Below are positions 8,291 to 17,173 of a DNA stretch of 44,880 nucleotides, piece by piece. The position numbers and the translations under genes are program-made. Below the pieces are notes generated by a model. The model saw only the letters and a list, made by a program, of their open reading frames with translations, was not told where the DNA came from and made no database searches. Position 1 is the stretch's first letter. The number at the start of each line of letters is the position of its first letter. Origin of the DNA: a virus; the IMG/VR virus record IMGVR_UViG_3300020723_000223, positions 1-44,880 of that record; one strand, given 5' to 3'.

Positions 8291-10501
8291 TTAGATCACA
8301 ATTAATTCCGTAACCAATGTATGAGTATCAATGATAAGTTGTCCTTCAATGAAATCAACATTTGCGCGGCCGCCTTCTCTTAGCTTACCAAACAAGATTT
8401 CCTTGGACAATGCCTTCTTAATCTTCTCTTCAAATAAGCGTTCGAATGGCCTTGCGCCCATCTTAGGATCGTATCCGTTTTGTGCAAGCCAGTCACGTGC
8501 TTGCTGTGTAACATTAAGACTAATGTTCTTAGGAGCAAGCATAACTTCTGTCTTTTCAACTTCGGCATTAACAATCAAATTCATTTCAGTCATTGTGAGC
8601 TTATTGAATTTAACGGTAGCATCTAAGCGATTCCTGAATTCTGGGCTGAAGAATTTCTTAATCTCTGCTTCAACAGCACCACCATTGTCCTGATCACCAA
8701 AACCAATCTTAAGTTTTTCTGCATCAGCAGCACCTAAGTTGGCCGACATGATAATAACTACATTGGAGAAATCAACAGTCTTTCCCTTGGCAGAAGTTAA
8801 GCGGCCATCATCCATTACCTGTAATAGCACAGTAATAACATCTGGATTAGCCTTTTCAATTTCATCCAGCAATAACACACAATTTGGATGCGTATCGATT
8901 GTTTGAATAAGTTGCCCTTCGCCCATCTTACCCTCACCGTGGCCTACATAGCCGGGAGGTGCGCCGATAAACTTAGATACAGTATGTTTTTCCATGTATT
9001 CCGACATGTCAAAGCGTGCAAAATGTACACCCAATGCTTCTGCAAGCTTTTTAGCTGTATACGTCTTACCAGTACCAGTTGGTCCAGTAAACAAGAAGCT
9101 ACCAATTGGCTTACTTGGGTTACGCAATCCTGCCTTGGACATAAAGATGGCTTCGACAAGCTTATCAATTGCTCCATCCTGTCCATACACCTTATCCTTC
9201 ATTCTTGGTGCAAGATTTTCCAATGCTGTATTTTCTTTCATATCAATCATTGATGCCGGAATATGTGCAATCTTTGCTGCTTGTTGAACAACACAATCGA
9301 TTGTAACAACTTTTTCTTCCTTCAACTTAGAAATTGCACCAGCAGAGTCCATAATGTCAATTGCTTTGTCAGGGAAGAACTTAGATTTCAAATAACGATC
9401 AGCTAAGTCAACGCACATATCGGTTGCGCCCTCCTCAAAGGTAACACCGTGGAACTTTTCGTATTGATAAGCAATACCCTTAAGAATAAGTTTTGTTTCT
9501 GCTGCCGATGGTTGATTAATGTCATACTTCTGGAAACGACGCAGCAATGCTTTGTCCTTTTCAAAGTGTTCATGGAATTCATCGTATGTGGTTGCACCAA
9601 CACACATCAATTGACCTTTAGCAAGCATAGGTTTCAACAAATTGCCTGCATCCATCTGACTACCTGTAGTTGCACCAGCACCTAGAATCATGTGAATCTC
9701 GTCGATGAACATAATACAGTTGCCTTGTTTCTTGACTTGGTCAAGCACACCCTTCAACCGTTCCTCAAAGTCACCACGGAATTTTGTGCCTGCAAGCAAT
9801 GCACCAATATCCAAACTATACACAACCTTGTCGTGTAATGCTTTCGGAACTTCCTTGTTGACAATCTTAAGTGCAAGTCCTTCTGCAAGTGCTGTTTTAC
9901 CTACACCAGGTTCACCCACATAGATGACATTGTTCTTCTTGCGACGTGCCAAGATTTCAATTGTGTCAATAACTTCTTTTTCGCGCCCAATAACAGGATC
10001 AATAGATCCATCTGCTGCTTCTTTGTTTAAGTTGCGAGCAAATTGATCAAGGAATGTTTCACCCGGAGCGTCTTTCTCTTCTGCCTTACGCAAATGTGCA
10101 ATAATCTTTTCCCTTGTTACACCGTGTTTACCCAGGAAATAATAAGCATGACTAGTTTCTTCACCGAGGATGCTCAGTAAGATACCTTCATTTGTTAATT
10201 CATTCCTGCCGCTGAACACAAGTTGTGTTAGTGCTCGTTGGAATGTACGGTTTAGAACGGCCGTACGTTTTGCCGGTATGTCTTTGAGTGCATCTGGCTT
10301 CTTTAGTGCAGGATCGCCCAAAAATTGTACTGTTTCCGTCTTAATCTTTGCCGGCTGTCCGCCGATTGCAAGTATAAGTTCGTTTACATCTTTCTCATGT
10401 AACAATGATAGCAGGATATGTTCGAGCGTTACATATTCGTGATTGTTGTCATTTGCAACCGAAACTGCACGTTCAATCATCTTTTCTACTTTTTTAGTCA
10501 T
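8291..10501 (-). CDS. clpA: ClpA-type AAA+ unfoldase
   Basis: A full-length ClpA-like unfoldase of 736 residues, close to the ~758 of E. coli ClpA. The N-terminal Clp_N double repeat (residues ~1-140) is intact; in the family this is where ClpS docks. The first ATPase module has Walker A GEPGVGKT (196-203) and Walker B CIMFIDE (262-268). The second has Walker A GPTGTGKT (473-480) and Walker B VLLLDE (542-547). No long ClpB-type middle domain is present. An IGF tripeptide at 599-601 matches the ClpP-docking loop, so this is a protease partner and not a disaggregase. An AAGGA site precedes the ATG. The gene is last in an operon after IF-1 and DnaJ and is followed by a strong terminator. It probably pairs with the ClpP at 27605-28198 and ClpS at 39827-40132. 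Confidence 0.95.
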   Translation of the reverse strand: MTKKVEKMIERAVSVANDNNHEYVTLEHILLSLLHEKDVNELILAIGGQPAKIKTETVQFLGDPALKKPDALKDIPAKRTAVLNRTFQRALTQLVFSGRNELTNEGILLSILGEETSHAYYFLGKHGVTREKIIAHLRKAEEKDAPGETFLDQFARNLNKEAADGSIDPVIGREKEVIDTIEILARRKKNNVIYVGEPGVGKTALAEGLALKIVNKEVPKALHDKVVYSLDIGALLAGTKFRGDFEERLKGVLDQVKKQGNCIMFIDEIHMILGAGATTGSQMDAGNLLKPMLAKGQLMCVGATTYDEFHEHFEKDKALLRRFQKYDINQPSAAETKLILKGIAYQYEKFHGVTFEEGATDMCVDLADRYLKSKFFPDKAIDIMDSAGAISKLKEEKVVTIDCVVQQAAKIAHIPASMIDMKENTALENLAPRMKDKVYGQDGAIDKLVEAIFMSKAGLRNPSKPIGSFLFTGPTGTGKTYTAKKLAEALGVHFARFDMSEYMEKHTVSKFIGAPPGYVGHGEGKMGEGQLIQTIDTHPNCVLLLDEIEKANPDVITVLLQVMDDGRLTSAKGKTVDFSNVVIIMSANLGAADAEKLKIGFGDQDNGGAVEAEIKKFFSPEFRNRLDATVKFNKLTMTEMNLIVNAEVEKTEVMLAPKNISLNVTQQARDWLAQNGYDPKMGARPFERLFEEKIKKALSKEILFGKLREGGRANVDFIEGQLIIDTHTLVTELIVI

Positions 10502-10509
10502 CTTTTTCC

Positions 10510-11337
10510 TTAAATATTAATACAGTATCTGTGGCTTAAAGATTTCAATGCAATCTTATCAGCTTCGGTCAAAGTTCTCGGAATTGTAATGGTAACACGA
10601 ACTAAAATATCACCATGTCTATCCGTTTCCGGATTCTTCATACCCTTACCTTCTAACCTGACTATTTGGCCGGGTTGGAGACCCGGGGGTATTGTAAACT
10701 GTAGTTTAGCACTATCTAAGTGCTCAAGTATAGCATCCACACCAATCATTGCTTCGATTGCATTAATTTCTATGTCAACAAGCAAATCATCATTGGCACG
10801 TTTGAATTTGTGATGTGGTTGTATATCAACCCTATATAGTTTATTATCAGCGAAAAATTTAGTTCCCGATCTAGCGCCACGTGGGATATTTATAACTGCC
10901 GATTGATCAACTTTAATTGTTCTGCCTGTGTATGCATCGGCTAGAGAAATATTTACAATATGAACAATTTGTTGTTTTGGTTGACCAAAGAAACCTTCAT
11001 TGAATTGACTATTCTGCGAAAAGAATGTTTTAAACATCTCTTCGAATTGTGCTGGATTACCGTTTGTACGATGGGTCCATTGTGGTTGGCTGGGCGAATC
11101 GGTTGCGTGACCGTGCATATCATAATGTCTACGTTTGTCGACATCACTAAGAGTTTCATAGGCCTCTTTGACCTCTTTAAATTTTTCCTCAGCCTGCTTT
11201 TTTTCGGGCGAACCATCAGCGCCTGTAATCTTATCAGGGTGATATTTGCTCGCAAGCTGTCGATAAGCTTTTTTTATTTCGTCTTCTGACGAATCCTTTG
11301 CAAGTCCAAGGATTTCGTAATAATCCTTTTTGCTCAT
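10510..11337 (-). CDS. DnaJ/CbpA-type J-domain co-chaperone
   Basis: A 275-residue Hsp40. The J domain spans residues ~5-75 with the Hsp70-activating HPD at 33-35. A Gly/Phe-poor linker follows, then the two beta-barrel DnaJ C-terminal domains (residues ~120-265), including the [10 protein letters not shown] and [18 protein letters not shown] signatures. The CxxCxGxG zinc-finger domain is absent, so the architecture is CbpA-like. It would deliver substrates to host DnaK, since no DnaK is encoded in the window. It lies between infA and clpA in one operon, linking folding, degradation and translation functions. The ribosome binding site (AGAAAG) is weak. Confidence 0.92.
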   Translation of the reverse strand: MSKKDYYEILGLAKDSSEDEIKKAYRQLASKYHPDKITGADGSPEKKQAEEKFKEVKEAYETLSDVDKRRHYDMHGHATDSPSQPQWTHRTNGNPAQFEEMFKTFFSQNSQFNEGFFGQPKQQIVHIVNISLADAYTGRTIKVDQSAVINIPRGARSGTKFFADNKLYRVDIQPHHKFKRANDDLLVDIEINAIEAMIGVDAILEHLDSAKLQFTIPPGLQPGQIVRLEGKGMKNPETDRHGDILVRVTITIPRTLTEADKIALKSLSHRYCINI

Positions 11338-11349
11338 GTGATATGCTTT

Positions 11350-11571
11350 CTAAAAGCGATAGGTAATTCGTCCCAAATTCAAGTCATATGGACTCATCTC
11401 AATTTCTACTAGATCATCTAGCAAAATTTGGATGTTATTCTTTCGAATCTTTCCACTAATAACGGCATTCAGAGTGTGTCCGTTTTCCAATTTAACTTTA
11501 AATCTTGCACCAGGCGATGCATCGGTTACGCGACCTTTTGTGACAATCATGTCATCTCTATCTTTAGCCAA
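11350..11571 (-). CDS. infA: Translation initiation factor IF-1
   Basis: A 73-residue OB-fold protein aligning along its length with bacterial IF-1. It has [20 protein letters not shown] and ends [14 protein letters not shown], against ELENGHVVTAHISGKMRKN and TPYDLSKGRIVFR in E. coli. IF-1 binds the 30S A site with IF-2 and IF-3 and influences start-site selection and ribosome recycling. The start codon is TTG, giving the canonical N-terminus MAKDRDD, with AGGA nine bases upstream. It sits between a 250-aa conserved phage protein and dnaJ. Together with the bS21 homologue at 41426-41686, it gives the phage two factors acting at initiation. Confidence 0.93.
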   Translation of the reverse strand: MAKDRDDMIVTKGRVTDASPGARFKVKLENGHTLNAVISGKIRKNNIQILLDDLVEIEMSPYDLNLGRITYRF

Positions 11572-11575
11572 TTTA

Positions 11576-12328
11576 TTAGTTCCTATATGCTATTTGTGTA
11601 TCTTTAAGTAACATTACCCTGTCATCATTATTAACGCAAAGGTATTTTCCGATCGGGAGAACTTGACAATTTCCTAAGATGCTTAATAGCACTTTAGCTT
11701 CATAAGGATTCTGTCCTACTCTGAAAGCAGATTCGCTTAAAAAGTTTCTTCCTATAACAGTATCATAATCGCCGACATCAATCACTTCGGCAACTATTCT
11801 CCTACCGTTCCCTACTAGTGTAACAATATTACCATCAATTGTCAAGTCTGCAACCAATGAAGCACCAAAAAAGTCTTCAATTGCTTCTTTCATATCTACC
11901 ATTTTAAATTCATCCTTAGGTACATAATCTGCTGGATCTATAATAACATAGTTATATAGTTCCGGATCGTTATAAGCGAACGTTTGTCCATCAGAGAAAT
12001 AGGTTTTAACTTGCCAGTCCATGTTGCCACTGAGATTTCCGACATCTTTTAAGAGTGCCTGAAATTTGTTGGGAAAGGTATCATCTCTCGACATTTCGAC
12101 GAAGACGAGATAGCGCCCTTCCTCATCTGTATTGGGACTTACTTCAACATCCAGGGTGTCGATAAACCCTCGTTGGATGAATGTGTTAAGGTCTGCTGCT
12201 GGTGCTTCGTCGTTGAGATAAAATGCCACTACAATAACTTCCAAGTCCTTTCCGGCTTTAGGCTCAAACTCATCGATAGAAACATCAGGCAGTATAGTAC
12301 CTGCTAGATCGCCATTCTTTAAGCTCAT
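11576..12328 (-). CDS. Conserved phage protein of unknown function (250 aa)
   Basis: A 250-residue acidic protein with alternating strand-like hydrophobic segments, no membrane segment and no enzyme motif that I recognise. Its ATG overlaps the stop of the upstream 190-aa gene (ATGA), so the two are probably translated together. It directly precedes infA. Its size and pairing with the next protein suggest a virion-morphogenesis or structural role, but this is weak inference. Confidence 0.55.
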   Translation of the reverse strand: MSLKNGDLAGTILPDVSIDEFEPKAGKDLEVIVVAFYLNDEAPAADLNTFIQRGFIDTLDVEVSPNTDEEGRYLVFVEMSRDDTFPNKFQALLKDVGNLSGNMDWQVKTYFSDGQTFAYNDPELYNYVIIDPADYVPKDEFKMVDMKEAIEDFFGASLVADLTIDGNIVTLVGNGRRIVAEVIDVGDYDTVIGRNFLSESAFRVGQNPYEAKVLLSILGNCQVLPIGKYLCVNNDDRVMLLKDTQIAYRN

Positions 12329-12897
12329 ACTTCATCCTCTGGAGGGGCCATGTCACTTGTTGGTCCCATTCCTGTTTCGTCTTGCGGCTCTGCCTGTTCT
12401 TCCTCAGGCTGCTCTTGATCAAATGCATCAGCTAATTCAGCATTTGTATCCTCAATATCTCTTTGAATAATATCATCAGTCTGTTCTAAACCGCGATTGA
12501 TATATTTTAGTGGTAGTTCGATTGTTACTAGCCAAATTTCATGTTCGGCCATTTTGGCTCTTTTCGTCTGCGGATCAACCCAATCTTGGGGACCGTTAAC
12601 TTTAACCGGTTTCTTAAATACGCCTTCTCTAAAATTAACTTTTGCACCAAGTTTAGTAAGACGCAGGCCAGCATTTGGATCTGGCATCATATTGTAAGGA
12701 AACATGAAAACTACCTTGAACCAATATCTGCTGATAATCGGACCTTCAACTAGTTCACCCAGAATCCAATTCTTATATGCAAATATTTCCGCATTATCTA
12801 GAGTTCTTTCGAATTCTATTAGCATAGATAATATATCATTACCCTTGGATATATTCACAAGTGTAGTTTTTATGCTGTCAAGATCAGTATTAGCCAT
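12325..12897 (-). CDS. Conserved phage protein with acidic C-terminal tail (190 aa)
   Basis: Residues 1-140 look globular, with aromatic-rich strands (YKNWILGELVEGPIISRYWF). The last ~45 residues are an acidic Glu/Gln/Asp/Pro tail, probably disordered. AGGAAG precedes the ATG. Its first codons overlap the HNH endonuclease gene by 8 nt, and its stop overlaps the start of the 250-aa protein. It is likely the first native gene of this operon, with the endonuclease inserted upstream. Function unknown. Confidence 0.55.
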   Translation of the reverse strand: MANTDLDSIKTTLVNISKGNDILSMLIEFERTLDNAEIFAYKNWILGELVEGPIISRYWFKVVFMFPYNMMPDPNAGLRLTKLGAKVNFREGVFKKPVKVNGPQDWVDPQTKRAKMAEHEIWLVTIELPLKYINRGLEQTDDIIQRDIEDTNAELADAFDQEQPEEEQAEPQDETGMGPTSDMAPPEDEV

Positions 12898-13465
12898 TGT
12901 TCTTCCTATTCTTATGCCACTCTTTTATAGATTCGGAAATTTTTCTCTTATGTTCATCTGTATTCTTCTTTCCTAATCTCCGGCCTATACACCCTAAAGA
13001 AGATATAGATATTTTTTGTCTAGTCTCTTCTGATTGAGAATGCGATTTACCTGTATTACTTATAGATATCTTTTTTCTTGTGTCTGATGATACTGTATGC
13101 CCCTCGAGTGTCATTGATATTCTTCTTTTCGTATCTTCTGTCCTTGGAATACCTTTTTGCATTTCAGATTTTGCTTCTGCAAATTGTATTCTTAACCAAC
13201 TATACATCTTATTATTTCTTATCTGACCCGAACTTGAAACACACATCATTGCAGCAGCCTTTACAAGTCCGTGATGTCCCGGATGGATCTTAACCAATAA
13301 CTGATGTGCAACATAATGTTCTTCTGGCGTTAATCTTACTAGATTGTCTTTGCAGTTTGTTCCACCCATACATCTTGGAACAATATGGTGTCGTTCGACA
13401 TACTCATTAAGTTGTCGATTTTTCGATCTTTCCATCAGTAGATTATAATGTTTTGTGTAGTCCAT
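12890..13465 (-). CDS. HNH homing endonuclease with NUMOD3-type repeats
   Basis: A 191-residue free-standing homing nuclease. The HNH core is at residues ~22-60: ERHHIVPRCMGG with catalytic His26/His27, Asn41 in the middle, and EEHYVAH. Two or three NUMOD3-like DNA-binding repeats follow (for example SEETRQKIS, SSDTRKKIS, TDEHKRKIS at ~105-180), ending in a basic tail. A GATAAATA late promoter (13472-13479) ends six bases before the ATG, so the message would be leaderless. There is no Shine-Dalgarno. It overlaps the next gene by 8 nt, as expected of an invasive gene slotted into an operon. Confidence 0.85.
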   Translation of the reverse strand: MDYTKHYNLLMERSKNRQLNEYVERHHIVPRCMGGTNCKDNLVRLTPEEHYVAHQLLVKIHPGHHGLVKAAAMMCVSSSGQIRNNKMYSWLRIQFAEAKSEMQKGIPRTEDTKRRISMTLEGHTVSSDTRKKISISNTGKSHSQSEETRQKISISSLGCIGRRLGKKNTDEHKRKISESIKEWHKNRKNNG

Positions 13466-13471
13466 ATCTTA

Positions 13472-13479
13472 TATTTATC
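13472..13479 (-). promoter_or_regulatory. Late promoter abutting the HNH start codon
   Basis: GATAAATA on the minus strand, with six bases between it and the ATG. Transcription would start at or one base before the ATG. Confidence 0.55.
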
Positions 13480-13544
13480 ACTAATAAAGGAGATCAGTAA
13501 AGTTTAGAAAAAGTTCTCTATATCAATCACAAGTATAGAAAAGA

Positions 13545-13552
13545 TATAAATA
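13545..13552 (+). promoter_or_regulatory. T4-type late promoter of phoH
   Basis: An exact TATAAATA on the plus strand. It ends seven bases before the upstream ATG of phoH (13560) and 109 bases before the TTG start that has a ribosome binding site (13662). Confidence 0.65.
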
Positions 13553-13559
13553 AACTTGT

Positions 13560-14411
13560 ATGCAAAATACACTCGATAATTCAATCGACGTTCCATTGGG
13601 CGGCCACTTCCCGGCCACTAGCCCTTCCACTCAGAAAAATAACTCAATAAGGAGCACAACCTTGAGCAAAAATCGCAAAATGGTGGCCAAATCAGCGCCA
13701 CATTCTCGCACAGCATATCAACACACTGACCCACAGGTTGCGAATGTTGTTAAACTTGGCAACAGGAATTATAGGAGAGTAGAAATGCTCCCACGTAATA
13801 CAGCCCAAGAAAATTATGTAGAAGCCCTTCTAGAAAAAAGAATGGTATTTGCTGTAGGCCCCGCTGGTACAGGTAAAACGTTACTTGCTGTACTAAGAGC
13901 CATTAAAGCACTACGCGAGGGAGAAGTTAGTAGGATTATTTTAACGCGCCCAGCGGTTAGCGTTGATGAGAAACATGGATTTTTACCAGGAGATTTAAAT
14001 GCAAAGATGGAGCCTTGGACACGCCCTATTTTTGACGTATTTGAAGAATATTACGGATTAATGGAAACAAAGAAAATGCTAGAGGAAGGCACTATCGAGA
14101 TTGCACCACTAGGATTTATGCGTGGACGTACATTCAAACATGCATATGTCATTGCTGATGAAATGCAGAATGCAACACCAGATCAAACCAAAATGTTATT
14201 AACACGTATCGGCGAAGGTAGCAGTATGGTACTGACAGGTGACTTACGTCAACATGATCGGGGGTTTGATAAGAATGGTTTAAAGGATTTCCTAGAACGC
14301 TTCGCGGCCAACAGAAAGAGCTCTATGGCAGTTTGCACATTCGGTAGAGAACATATCGAACGTGATGAACTTGTTGCAGAAGTGCTTGATGTTTACGGAG
14401 AGGATGAATAA
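13560..14411 (+). CDS. phoH: PhoH-family ATPase
   Basis: A PhoH-type P-loop ATPase: Walker A GPAGTGKT, then LTRPAVSVDEKHGFLPGD, and a Walker B region VIADEMQNATPDQ, with the conserved TGDLRQHD near the end. Family members are common in aquatic T4-like phages and act as ATPases or RNA helicases, but the phage role is unsettled. Two starts are credible. The upstream ATG (13560) follows TATAAATA by only seven bases and has no Shine-Dalgarno, giving 283 residues. The in-frame TTG at 13662 has AAGGAG seven bases upstream, giving 249 residues and losing a low-complexity N-terminus. It is one of only three plus-strand genes in the window and ends at a bidirectional terminator. Confidence 0.93.
   Translation: MQNTLDNSIDVPLGGHFPATSPSTQKNNSIRSTTLSKNRKMVAKSAPHSRTAYQHTDPQVANVVKLGNRNYRRVEMLPRNTAQENYVEALLEKRMVFAVGPAGTGKTLLAVLRAIKALREGEVSRIILTRPAVSVDEKHGFLPGDLNAKMEPWTRPIFDVFEEYYGLMETKKMLEEGTIEIAPLGFMRGRTFKHAYVIADEMQNATPDQTKMLLTRIGEGSSMVLTGDLRQHDRGFDKNGLKDFLERFAANRKSSMAVCTFGREHIERDELVAEVLDVYGEDE
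13649..13664 (+). promoter_or_regulatory. Internal ribosome binding site and TTG start in phoH
   Basis: AAGGAG at 13649-13654 is followed after seven bases by an in-frame TTG (13662). This is the strongest Shine-Dalgarno near the phoH start and may give a shorter, 249-aa PhoH. Confidence 0.6.
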
Positions 14412-14426
14412 AACTATCTACTCATA

Positions 14427-14451
14427 AGAAAGCCCCATAAGGGGCTTTTTT
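14427..14451. terminator. Bidirectional terminator between phoH and the 119-aa gene
   Basis: An AAAGCCCC / GGGGCTTT stem with an ATAA loop and T/A runs on both sides. It sits between convergent genes ending at 14411 (+) and 14460 (-). Confidence 0.85.
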
Positions 14452-14459
14452 ATTGGATA

Positions 14460-14819
14460 TTAATCTCTAGGTAATGCTTGATTCAGATTTCTATTCTTGG
14501 TCTGAGACATATTTACTTGATCTAGTTGACGCTGATATCTTTCTCTAAGTGCTGCATCCACTGGTTGTAATTGTTTATCCTTAGCTTGAGCTTTCTTCAT
14601 ATCTAATTCAAACAGTTTATCTTCCAACATTTGTCTACGTAATGTCTGTGAAGTATCTTGAATAAGATCTTGTGTTTGAAGTTTGTCTTTCCCAACATCA
14701 GCAGCATGGGCATATCTTTCATCCACTGCAAATAATGCTGCTACTATAGCAATAACGGAACCTATAGATCCGAATGCTACTTTCAATATATTGTTTTTAA
14801 CTGTCTCTACTGTTGGCAT
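14460..14819 (-). CDS. Membrane-anchored coiled-coil protein (119 aa)
   Basis: One N-terminal membrane span (residues ~14-31, FGSIGSVIAIVAALFAV) is followed by a long charged helix (~40-110) with KLFELDMKKAQ and ALRERYQRQLDQV heptads. That is the shape of an inner-membrane anchor with a periplasmic coiled coil, as in Rz-type spanins, but no outer-membrane partner is visible beside it, so lysis is only one option. The GATAAATA promoter at 14842-14849 is followed directly by an AGTATGTT / AACATACT inverted repeat whose loop holds the GGAG ribosome binding site. The ATG follows the stem immediately. Confidence 0.6.
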   Translation of the reverse strand: MPTVETVKNNILKVAFGSIGSVIAIVAALFAVDERYAHAADVGKDKLQTQDLIQDTSQTLRRQMLEDKLFELDMKKAQAKDKQLQPVDAALRERYQRQLDQVNMSQTKNRNLNQALPRD

Positions 14820-14840
14820 AGTATGTTCTCCGATAACATA

Positions 14841-15089
14841 CTATTTATCGGTTCCCCACTTAATCTTATTCCAGACTCGTTCGTGACACCAATATATAAA
14901 TGGCTTGATAATAATTTCGGTTGCTCCGATAGCTAACGATACAGTAATTACGCCTGTAACTATATACGAAATTGTTATAGTTGTTAGAGTTCCGCATATC
15001 CGGTAGCTGTACGCTTTAACCAGACTGCGGAGACCTGACTCACCCTTATTTAAGGCCCAACTCTTTACGAATTTTTTTACAATTGTCAT
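14841..15089 (-). CDS. DUF2061-type small membrane protein (82 aa)
   Basis: The sequence fits the DUF2061 pattern: LVKAYSYRICGTLTTITISY, a second hydrophobic stretch TGVITVSLAIGATEIIIKPF, then YWCHERVWNKIKWG. It has two predicted membrane helices (~32-46 and ~47-64) with a conserved HERxW near the second. In bacteria this family sometimes occurs beside sulfur-assimilation genes, but its role is unknown. Here the downstream operon carries an APS-kinase-like fusion protein, a suggestive coincidence only. The 5' end overlaps the endonuclease gene by 44 nt. The ribosome binding site is weak. Confidence 0.75.
   Translation of the reverse strand: MTIVKKFVKSWALNKGESGLRSLVKAYSYRICGTLTTITISYIVTGVITVSLAIGATEIIIKPFIYWCHERVWNKIKWGTDK
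14842..14849 (-). promoter_or_regulatory. T4-type late promoter (GATAAATA)
   Basis: GATAAATA on the minus strand, 23 nt before the ATG at 14819, overlapping the end of the DUF2061 gene. An 8-bp inverted repeat flanking the GGAG site follows. Confidence 0.6.
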
Positions 15090-15681
15090 AATGATTCTTT
15101 TTCATGCTTCCTAAATATCTACCTTTCGCACCACAGTTCGGACATATAATATCGGGGGCATTTCTAATTGACTCCGATGCCTTAATCCTAGATTCTGGTG
15201 TAATTACTTGTTGTGATCGTGCTATTCTTATTTTTTCTTTTGTTTCTTCGGAAACTACCTGCATCTTTGCTTTATCGCCTTGTTGTTTGCGGCGCAATGG
15301 ATTATTTGCCCAGGCCAATGTAGCACTTTCAGATTGAGCTTTACGATATTCGGGATTCTCAGCTCTTTTAATGGCAGCAATTTTTAACTTCTTTCGTACT
15401 TCATCTGTAAGATTAAACATAAGATTGTTTCTATTGTTGTAAATACTATCTGAAGTTATATCTAAATTATCTAATAGCGTAGATTCTAAACGTTGGCAAT
15501 CAGCCATCATACCTTTATGTAATATTTTTCTTTCCCACAAATATAGAGGATTACGAAAATCTTCCCAGAAGATAGAAGATGCCGATGAACAAATGTATCC
15601 ATCACCTTCTATCCCTTTATGAAATCCTATATAAATTTTATCTAATGTTAAATTAGTCCATTGATATACAAATGAGTCCAT
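15046..15681 (-). CDS. GIY-YIG-like homing endonuclease with C-terminal zinc motif
   Basis: The N-terminus (SFVYQWTNL..KIYIGFHKG) is a GIY-YIG-type start. NUMOD3-like repeats (SEETKEKIRIARS, TPESRIKASESI) follow, and a C-terminal CPNCGAKGRYLGSMKKNHYDNC zinc-binding motif lies around residues 177-198. Translation could open at 15708, but that codon lies inside the GATAAATA promoter. The ATG at 15681 has GGGAG upstream and begins MDSFVYQW, so that start was chosen (211 aa). It looks inserted between the DUF2061 gene and the kinase operon. Confidence 0.75.
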   Translation of the reverse strand: MDSFVYQWTNLTLDKIYIGFHKGIEGDGYICSSASSIFWEDFRNPLYLWERKILHKGMMADCQRLESTLLDNLDITSDSIYNNRNNLMFNLTDEVRKKLKIAAIKRAENPEYRKAQSESATLAWANNPLRRKQQGDKAKMQVVSEETKEKIRIARSQQVITPESRIKASESIRNAPDIICPNCGAKGRYLGSMKKNHYDNCKKIRKELGLK

Positions 15682-15698
15682 ACATTTCTCCCTTAATG

Positions 15699-15706
15699 TA
15701 TTTATC
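15699..15706 (-). promoter_or_regulatory. Late promoter of the GIY-YIG-like gene; decides the start
   Basis: GATAAATA on the minus strand is followed by CATTAAGGGAGAAATGT and the ATG at 15681. The ATACAT / ATGTAT inverted repeat brackets the GGGAG site. The longer reading frame would begin inside the promoter. Confidence 0.6.
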
Positions 15707-15729
15707 ATTGTGCCATCGTCCCAACAATT

Positions 15730-16578
15730 TTATTCTATACCCATATCCTTACGAATTTTAGTAGCAGATATTTGTTGTATCTCATCTGGAAGATCTATTT
15801 TGTTTATTTTATAGCCCACGTCGCGTCCATAATTAATTTCAACAATGTTGGGCACAATTTGTATTTCATATTGGCCCTGGTATAAGGGGTCGAGATCTCG
15901 TCTAATATAGTCTGCCACTTGTTTAAGAGTAAAAGGATTGCTACCGTTCCAACCCTGACAATCTCGTATCTGTACAATTACCTGCCCTGTTTTAGCAATA
16001 GCAATATCAAATAATGCCCTATGCCCTTGATGCCAAGGCTGATATCTTCCTAGTAGCATAACAGTTTCTTTCTGCCAATTAAATACTGGGCGACGACGAT
16101 TTTCTAAGATATGATTGCTGATAAATTCTGCCCACTTATCAGCATCTTGTTCGGTAATACGAAAATCGTATTGTTCGGGTGGAACAAATGCTTTATTTGT
16201 ATCTGCATATCTCCCTTCAGTAATTGTGTCTACCCAGATTGTCCAATCAGCTTTAAAATTATGACGCATCTCTGGCAATGGTGCAACAAAGTCTGCTATT
16301 GAAAAATCAGATATAGATTTCAGTGCAAATTCCGCCATACGCAATGATTGGCGAATTCGGCCATCGTGACTAAAATCCCAATCATTAAATCGTGTTCTAA
16401 TCTCATCTGCATTAAACATATTGATTGTACGTTCAAATGCTTGCACCATCTCTGGATCCGATTTGAGTTCTTCAGGTAATTTGGCAAGTGCTGTTTCCTC
16501 AATATATTTCTTGAGTGCAATTGCTAATGTTGTTTTACCTGCACCAGGGAGACCCATTATTAAAATTTTCTTAGACAT
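15730..16578 (-). CDS. Bifunctional P-loop kinase / nucleotidylyltransferase
   Basis: Two domains in 282 residues. Residues 1-165 form an APS-kinase-like P-loop kinase: GLPGAGKT at 9-16, then FNADEIRTRFNDWDFSHDGR, comparable to the CysC substrate region. Residues 170-282 form a cytidylyltransferase-like fold with the HxGH motif (HQGH, 183-186, in GRYQPWHQGH) and a closing ISATKIR, the usual (S/T)xxxIR-type nucleotide-binding motif. Such a fusion could phosphorylate and then adenylylate or cytidylylate a small substrate, possibly for nucleotide or cofactor metabolism or surface-sugar activation. The substrate cannot be inferred. AAGGA lies before the ATG. The gene overlaps the upstream HAD nucleotidase by 8 nt. 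Confidence 0.8.
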   Translation of the reverse strand: MSKKILIMGLPGAGKTTLAIALKKYIEETALAKLPEELKSDPEMVQAFERTINMFNADEIRTRFNDWDFSHDGRIRQSLRMAEFALKSISDFSIADFVAPLPEMRHNFKADWTIWVDTITEGRYADTNKAFVPPEQYDFRITEQDADKWAEFISNHILENRRRPVFNWQKETVMLLGRYQPWHQGHRALFDIAIAKTGQVIVQIRDCQGWNGSNPFTLKQVADYIRRDLDPLYQGQYEIQIVPNIVEINYGRDVGYKINKIDLPDEIQQISATKIRKDMGIE

Positions 16579-17173
16579 TATATTCCTTGCATATCATGTT
16601 GTGAATTTCCTTCCAGGGAGATGTATAACTCACCGTAGGGAATAGATCTGTTTTATAGTGCGAATTATACGGGTGGTTAATTAGTACAGTTTTTAATCCA
16701 GCTTCATAACCAGCTTCGGCCTGGCGCATATGATCTTCAATCCAGAAATAACCTGTGTCTTCCCATCTGGTTAAAATATGCGCTTTACTTGCGCCCATCT
16801 CAATACAATTAATTTCATCAAATATGTCACCGAATAGTCTAGTTAGATTCGCAGTTCTATAATGTTTTGCAGATGGTGCAGAACTGATGCTTGTAACAAC
16901 AATAAACCTAAAACCCTTATCAACTAGCTTCTGAGTATATTCAACAGCATCAGCAAACGGTTCTAGATCTGAAATCCACGGACCTTCGTTAAATTCCCTA
17001 ATAAGGGCTCCAGCTTTCTGCATGGAAATACCGTGTCGGTTTGCCAAGCTATATTCATGATCAGTATCGGGCAATTGTGGCATACCACGTTCGGCCATAA
17101 ACTTATTGAAGCCATCATTCCAATTTACTAGACACCCATCGGCATCTGTAAGAATAATTTTCTTTTTAGGCAT
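16571..17173 (-). CDS. HAD-family 5'(3')-nucleotidase-like phosphatase
   Basis: HAD motif I is DADGC (nucleophile Asp10, acid Asp12 in ILTDADGCLVNW), motif II is VVTSIS, motif III a Lys in GASKAHIL, and motif IV WIEDHMRQAEAG. The motif set and ~200-aa length fit the deoxyribonucleotidase branch, often carried by phages to adjust nucleotide pools. A TTG at 17206 would extend the protein, but the ATG at 17173 lies in the overlap with the upstream stop and yields a normal HAD N-terminus (MPKKKIILTDADG). It sits between the unknown 126-aa protein and the kinase fusion. Confidence 0.85.
   Translation of the reverse strand: MPKKKIILTDADGCLVNWNDGFNKFMAERGMPQLPDTDHEYSLANRHGISMQKAGALIREFNEGPWISDLEPFADAVEYTQKLVDKGFRFIVVTSISSAPSAKHYRTANLTRLFGDIFDEINCIEMGASKAHILTRWEDTGYFWIEDHMRQAEAGYEAGLKTVLINHPYNSHYKTDLFPTVSYTSPWKEIHNMICKEYNV

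Noticed and set aside
8291-10501. ClpB disaggregase
   Set aside because: No long coiled-coil middle domain, and an IGF ClpP-docking loop is present, so ClpA fits.
15682-15708. Upstream ATG for the GIY-YIG-like gene
   Set aside because: It lies within the GATAAATA promoter, so it would not be transcribed; the ATG at 15681 has a ribosome binding site.
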